44,178 bases of DNA, taken from assembly GCA_023136775.1 (NCBI GenBank), contig JAGLQO010000007.1, positions 1 through 44,178 of the forward strand, read 5' to 3'. This document shows positions 44,178 through 44,178 of the stretch, in pieces. The notes beneath the pieces were generated by a model. It worked only from the letters and a program-made list of their open reading frames with translations, was not told the origin of the DNA and did no database searches. The stretch comes from Candidatus Pacearchaeota archaeon (GTDB lineage Archaea; Nanobdellota; Nanobdellia; Pacearchaeales; GW2011-AR1). The position numbers and the translations under genes are program-made. Position 1 is the first letter of the stretch. Each line of letters begins with the position of its first letter.

Positions 44178-44178
44178 C

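Overview
The window looks like a piece of an AT-rich archaeal chromosome, most likely a DPANN lineage of the Pacearchaeota/Woesearchaeota type. The lineage is an inference. It rests on archaeal TATA-type promoters at fixed distances from start codons, genes with no Shine-Dalgarno sequence that look leaderless, a coiled-coil protein resembling archaellum FlaC/D/E, a MinD-type ATPase, and very many sequon-rich Ig-like surface proteins each held by one membrane helix. There is no rRNA, tRNA, transposase or CRISPR array in the window.

Left part (3-25203, + strand). A giant gene, cut by the left edge, encodes at least 5834 residues. About 5,400 residues of extracellular beta-sandwich repeats lead to one membrane helix and then a cytoplasmic HerA/DUF87-type P-loop ATPase. 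After a 580-base gap holding a candidate structured RNA come a small membrane protein, two long cytoplasmic coiled-coil proteins (the first FlaC/D/E-like with a strongly charged disordered tract) and a MinD/ParA-like ATPase. Together they suggest a surface structure with a cytoplasmic motor, scaffold and positioning ATPase.

Middle (25202-40467). A perfect nested palindrome separates the MinD gene from a converging GNAT-like gene. Then, on +, come a 1755-residue surface protein sharing modules with the giant protein, a ribose-binding-type protein, a 54-residue membrane peptide, two Cache-type ectodomain proteins, a family-3 solute-binding protein, a blue-copper (cupredoxin) protein, a small three-helix membrane protein, and a four-gene ATGA-coupled operon (two more Cache proteins and two small Ig-like membrane proteins). 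None of the ligand-binding ectodomains has a transporter, kinase or chemoreceptor output in the window.

An element AATATATT(C/A)G lies exactly 47 bases before the start codon of five open frames (18092, 26031, 31348, 34916, 36040) and, with a longer leader, before 37243. This ties the coiled-coil operon, the second surface protein and the orphan ectodomain genes into one probable regulon. Several genes also end inside or next to a small hairpin followed by a G-rich tail.

Right part (40603-44178, - strand). A two-gene operon encodes a fibre-like protein with an unexpected helix-turn-helix-like N-terminus and an 822-residue surface protein, whose C-terminal domain is homologous to the 158-residue protein ending the convergent + operon. 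The C-terminal end of another gene enters from the right edge.
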